DNA of 64,000 nucleotides from Cytobacillus gottheilii (GTDB lineage: Bacteria; Bacillota; Bacilli; Bacillales; Cytobacillaceae): positions 465,397 through 529,396 of the forward strand of contig NZ_LT800494.1 of NCBI RefSeq assembly GCF_900166665.1, in the 5' to 3' direction. The position numbers and the translations under genes are program-made. The notes under the pieces are model-generated. The model had not been told where the DNA came from, searched no databases, and was given only the letters and a program-made list of their open reading frames with translations. Below are positions 63,701 through 64,000 of the stretch, in pieces (the stretch's first letter is position 1; each line of letters opens with the position of its first letter).

Positions 63701-64000
63701 GCATCCATTAAGGCTGCTTTCACTTGAGCGCTTGCTGGAGGTCCAACCTGGAAGCTTGAATTTCCGTTTATTTGATCGGGGTTAAGCGGATCTGGCATCC
63801 AGCCATCATCACCCACGATAAATTTATACTCATACTCACCAGCTGCGAGTTTTTCTGTATATTCCCAGAAGCCAAGCTCATTTTTGGTCATTTCTTTCGC
63901 GCCAGTTCCCCAATCAGTAAAGCTTCCTGCTACTCGGACTCTTTCTGCTTCACCAAAATAATAGAAAGAAACATTCCCATCTTCACTGATGGTTGGGCTA
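57796..64000 (-). CDS. Cell-wall-anchored amylopullulanase (two GH13 domains), 5' end outside window
   Basis: More than 2060 residues; the frame stays open to the right edge (upstream sequence encodes SFYYFGEAERVRVAGSF, a CBM48/E-set-like starch module), so the start is missing. In order: a pullulanase-type GH13 domain (VIMDVVYNHTY, GFRFDLMGLID nucleophile, YGEPWTGG acid/base, TAHDN), two Big2 Ig-like repeats (ITWTSSNPEVATV, IAWTSSDETIAIV), a CBM41-like module (VRINYVRPDMDFTDWNIWVW), further beta modules, an alpha-amylase GH13 domain (MVDVVLNHTGYG, FFRVDTVKHV, MIGEYWG, LSSHDQDGF), a Gly-Asp-Glu-Pro linker, and a sortase signal KLPNTATNTFN with hydrophobic helix and RRR tail. It degrades starch, glycogen or pullulan on the cell surface. 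Confidence 0.95.
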   Translation of the reverse strand, partial: SPTISEDGNVSFYYFGEAERVRVAGSFTDWGTGAKEMTKNELGFWEYTEKLAAGEYEYKFIVGDDGWMPDPLNPDQINGNSSFQVGPPASAQVKAALMDAKNSISVSLNQALPADDIEFTLTDKATNTVIPTTMTKLSDTKVKLTITDPTQVDVRKIYSVEATGYLPATVVMRNVLNDNAFYYEGADLGYTYSPAKTTFKLWAPTATNVSLAVYEDQGEYDGPFVATNEGGQETPMSRASNGVWSIDLTGDLKGKYYMYKVEFADGTTNYAVDPYARSTSPNGQRTAIIDLDSTDPANFKPASKPAFVSPTDAIIYELHVRDFSIDKNSGMTNKGKYKAFTESGTVGPNGTKTGLDSLKKLGITHVHLLPVYDFGSVNERTVDDPNATDAKFNWGYDPIHFNVPEGSYSLNPADPTSRVTEFKEMVQSMHDQGMRVIMDVVYNHTYMAESTQLKGTSPFDKVVPGYYFRTDDNGRITNGSGTGNEVASERPMIRKYIKDSVKYWATEYGIDGFRFDLMGLIDRQTMTELTKELKEEVDQSILIYGEPWTGGSTSLDASLQNVKGTQKDQGYAVFNDNIRGAIKGGSDDASTGFATGAAGKEADIARGVRGAIEDFTNRPSETINYVTAHDNLNLWDKMMKVAQQDITADPHAIITEADALDNEWVRRSLLANGIVMTSQGIPFLHAGEEMLRSKFGDHNSYKSPDSINQIRWELKDQYEPVFNYYQGLIELRKAHPAFRMNTKAAIEQNLQVYKTEDNIVAFELKNYANNDSWKNIAVIYNANKEAKDVALPADGTWNVVVDDKTAGVETLRTITGSTASVAPLSMMVLYDEAESTYTPTVTSIETSTDEFAIRAGTSKTVTAYVKDQKGRYLLDQPITWTSSNPEVATVANGKVTGVKNGTATITASSGSVTAEVAVTIADLAPAAITITGEKTVYETYTTQLSALVRDQFGQEMLGEKIAWTSSDETIAIVDGSGKASGLKPGTTVITAKAGDAEATLVLTVKENVKRYVRINYVRPDMDFTDWNIWVWDTGVKNDQIDFEKVDGDTAIANIEIAPTTENIGFLIRKGTDWDTAKVPPDSDDHNVKIDRDEVITKVTVVTGVPGQTVVPAVKGPVLEDGNVTFFYRDEALYQKDLMHTVEAVKVKIAGKEYEMTYDAKNEYFSYQLQNLDPGTHEYTFLVTKDGKTTEVTDPKNTVDGVSAITYTVPVVDLTAEVKPGKFTHNENAVLSLNVTSEENVTFNEMYVDLTPLGGKAKHKIDPQLQAVTIAVKDTIAAGVKDLTLTAVDQYGNKHNQTAEVEVAPRTYQGDLDFDWDEARIYFMLTDRFADGDPSNNPALGYDPDHKEAYHGGDFQGIIDNLDYLDNLGINTIWISPIVDNIDFNKGADFQTANGLEAKQHAYHGYWAKDFTSLDETLGDMETFKQLIEQAHDRGIKIMVDVVLNHTGYGMDTIDENWAGLEGLPTTEEQAVFNDMLRTEMEDPTVRGELDGLPDFKTEDPAVRQQIIEWQTAWLEKARTDSGETIDFFRVDTVKHVEDTTWMAFKNALTELDPSFKMIGEYWGASASNDGGYLNSGQMDSLLDFDFKEKARNFVNGDISSVEAYLAERDSKISNTATLGQFLSSHDQDGFLSEYVGGDVGKLMVAAALQITSKGQPVIYYGEELGNSGKSSWDKDSDGAITAFGQNRDSMPWDKLENGDETAVALHDHYAALLNIRADYSKIFSKGTRTMVAGGDAEQYSVSMREYLGQRLYVGLNTAAEDKQVTFTVDFAPGTILVDEYTGANYTVSDSSEITVDLLSSNAGGTFILAEAKPENPGDGEDPGDGEQPGDGEQPGDDGENPITPEPDTGNVIVKPDVKNNVGTVKDADVIKVGPNGTFTVEFKEDSATLSLTANQVKMLKEKGATIIISNSQVTLHIPASALPNGAVKIDMQREKDIKGALSAVYDFNIYNEKGKKVTKFSVPITLIFKVGQQTKTDQLNVYYFNEKTDKWELVPGAVYNDGKVSVQTNHFSTFAVFNTDMTRDTTAPNKGKKLPNTATNTFNMLLLGLALLVIGSLLFIASRRRTN

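Overview
The window looks like a chromosomal segment of a low-GC Gram-positive bacterium of the Bacillaceae (Bacillus in the broad sense). The signs are AGGAGG-type ribosome binding sites with many TTG/GTG starts, a gtaB-type uridylyltransferase, a sortase-anchored (LPNTA) amylopullulanase, a YifB/ComM protein, PlcR/NprR-like regulators and several families of short palindromic repeats. Genus and species cannot be fixed from the sequence alone. No tRNA, rRNA or CRISPR array was seen.

0-17.6 kb: an exopolysaccharide/capsule locus of the Wzx/Wzy type. It runs from the 3' part of an EpsC/CapD-type 4,6-dehydratase and gtaB, past an orphan type IV prepilin-like gene, into an AT-richer block read in one direction: priming sugar-phosphate transferase, four GT2 glycosyltransferases, a hexapeptide acyltransferase, a Wzy-like polymerase, a GT-D (DUF1792) glycosyltransferase, a polysaccharide pyruvyl transferase, a Wzx flippase, an FrhB-like protein, UDP-glucose dehydrogenase and galE. 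The galE gene appears to start at a non-canonical CTG.

17.6-25.4 kb: yifB/comM, a REP-associated (RAYT/Y1) transposase cut off exactly at a copy of a REP-like palindrome, two gene remnants, and a very large secreted protein carrying two different nuclease domains (endonuclease/exonuclease/phosphatase type and endonuclease I type).

25.8-33.9 kb: a sugar-catabolism locus. It has a D-lyxose isomerase, a zinc alcohol/polyol dehydrogenase, a HIT protein, a three-part TRAP transporter, an AraC regulator and xylulokinase, with two candidate cre boxes. The simplest reading is import and oxidation or isomerisation of a pentose-related substrate to D-xylulose, then phosphorylation to xylulose 5-phosphate.

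34-45.4 kb: a worn, accessory-looking stretch. It has two NERD-domain genes, a frameshifted ParB-like gene, a membrane protein, an araB 3' remnant, a PAS-GGDEF-EAL protein, an M23 peptidase plus a decayed copy of its 3' end, a 508-residue protein with a possible nuclease motif and glycine-zipper region, two separated paralogous 62-63-residue proteins, and many copies of a 15-nt palindrome family (GGGGGYCAGACCCCC with a conserved tail).

45.4-56.5 kb: a class II two-peptide lanthipeptide cluster. A peptidase-ABC transporter (LanT) diverges from two precursor genes, one LanM and a flavodoxin-like reductase that is a candidate dehydroamino-acid reductase (LanJ-like). The leaders and the Thr-Pro core starts resemble enterococcal cytolysin, and a CylR2-like/membrane-protein regulatory pair lies just downstream. 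Two PlcR/NprR-like regulators then flank a previously unmarked 44-residue secreted-peptide gene that may be their signal. This region is the best candidate for a novel system.

56.8-64 kb: an Ltp-like surface protein (a family known for phage superinfection exclusion) and the cell-wall-anchored amylopullulanase, whose 5' end is outside the window.
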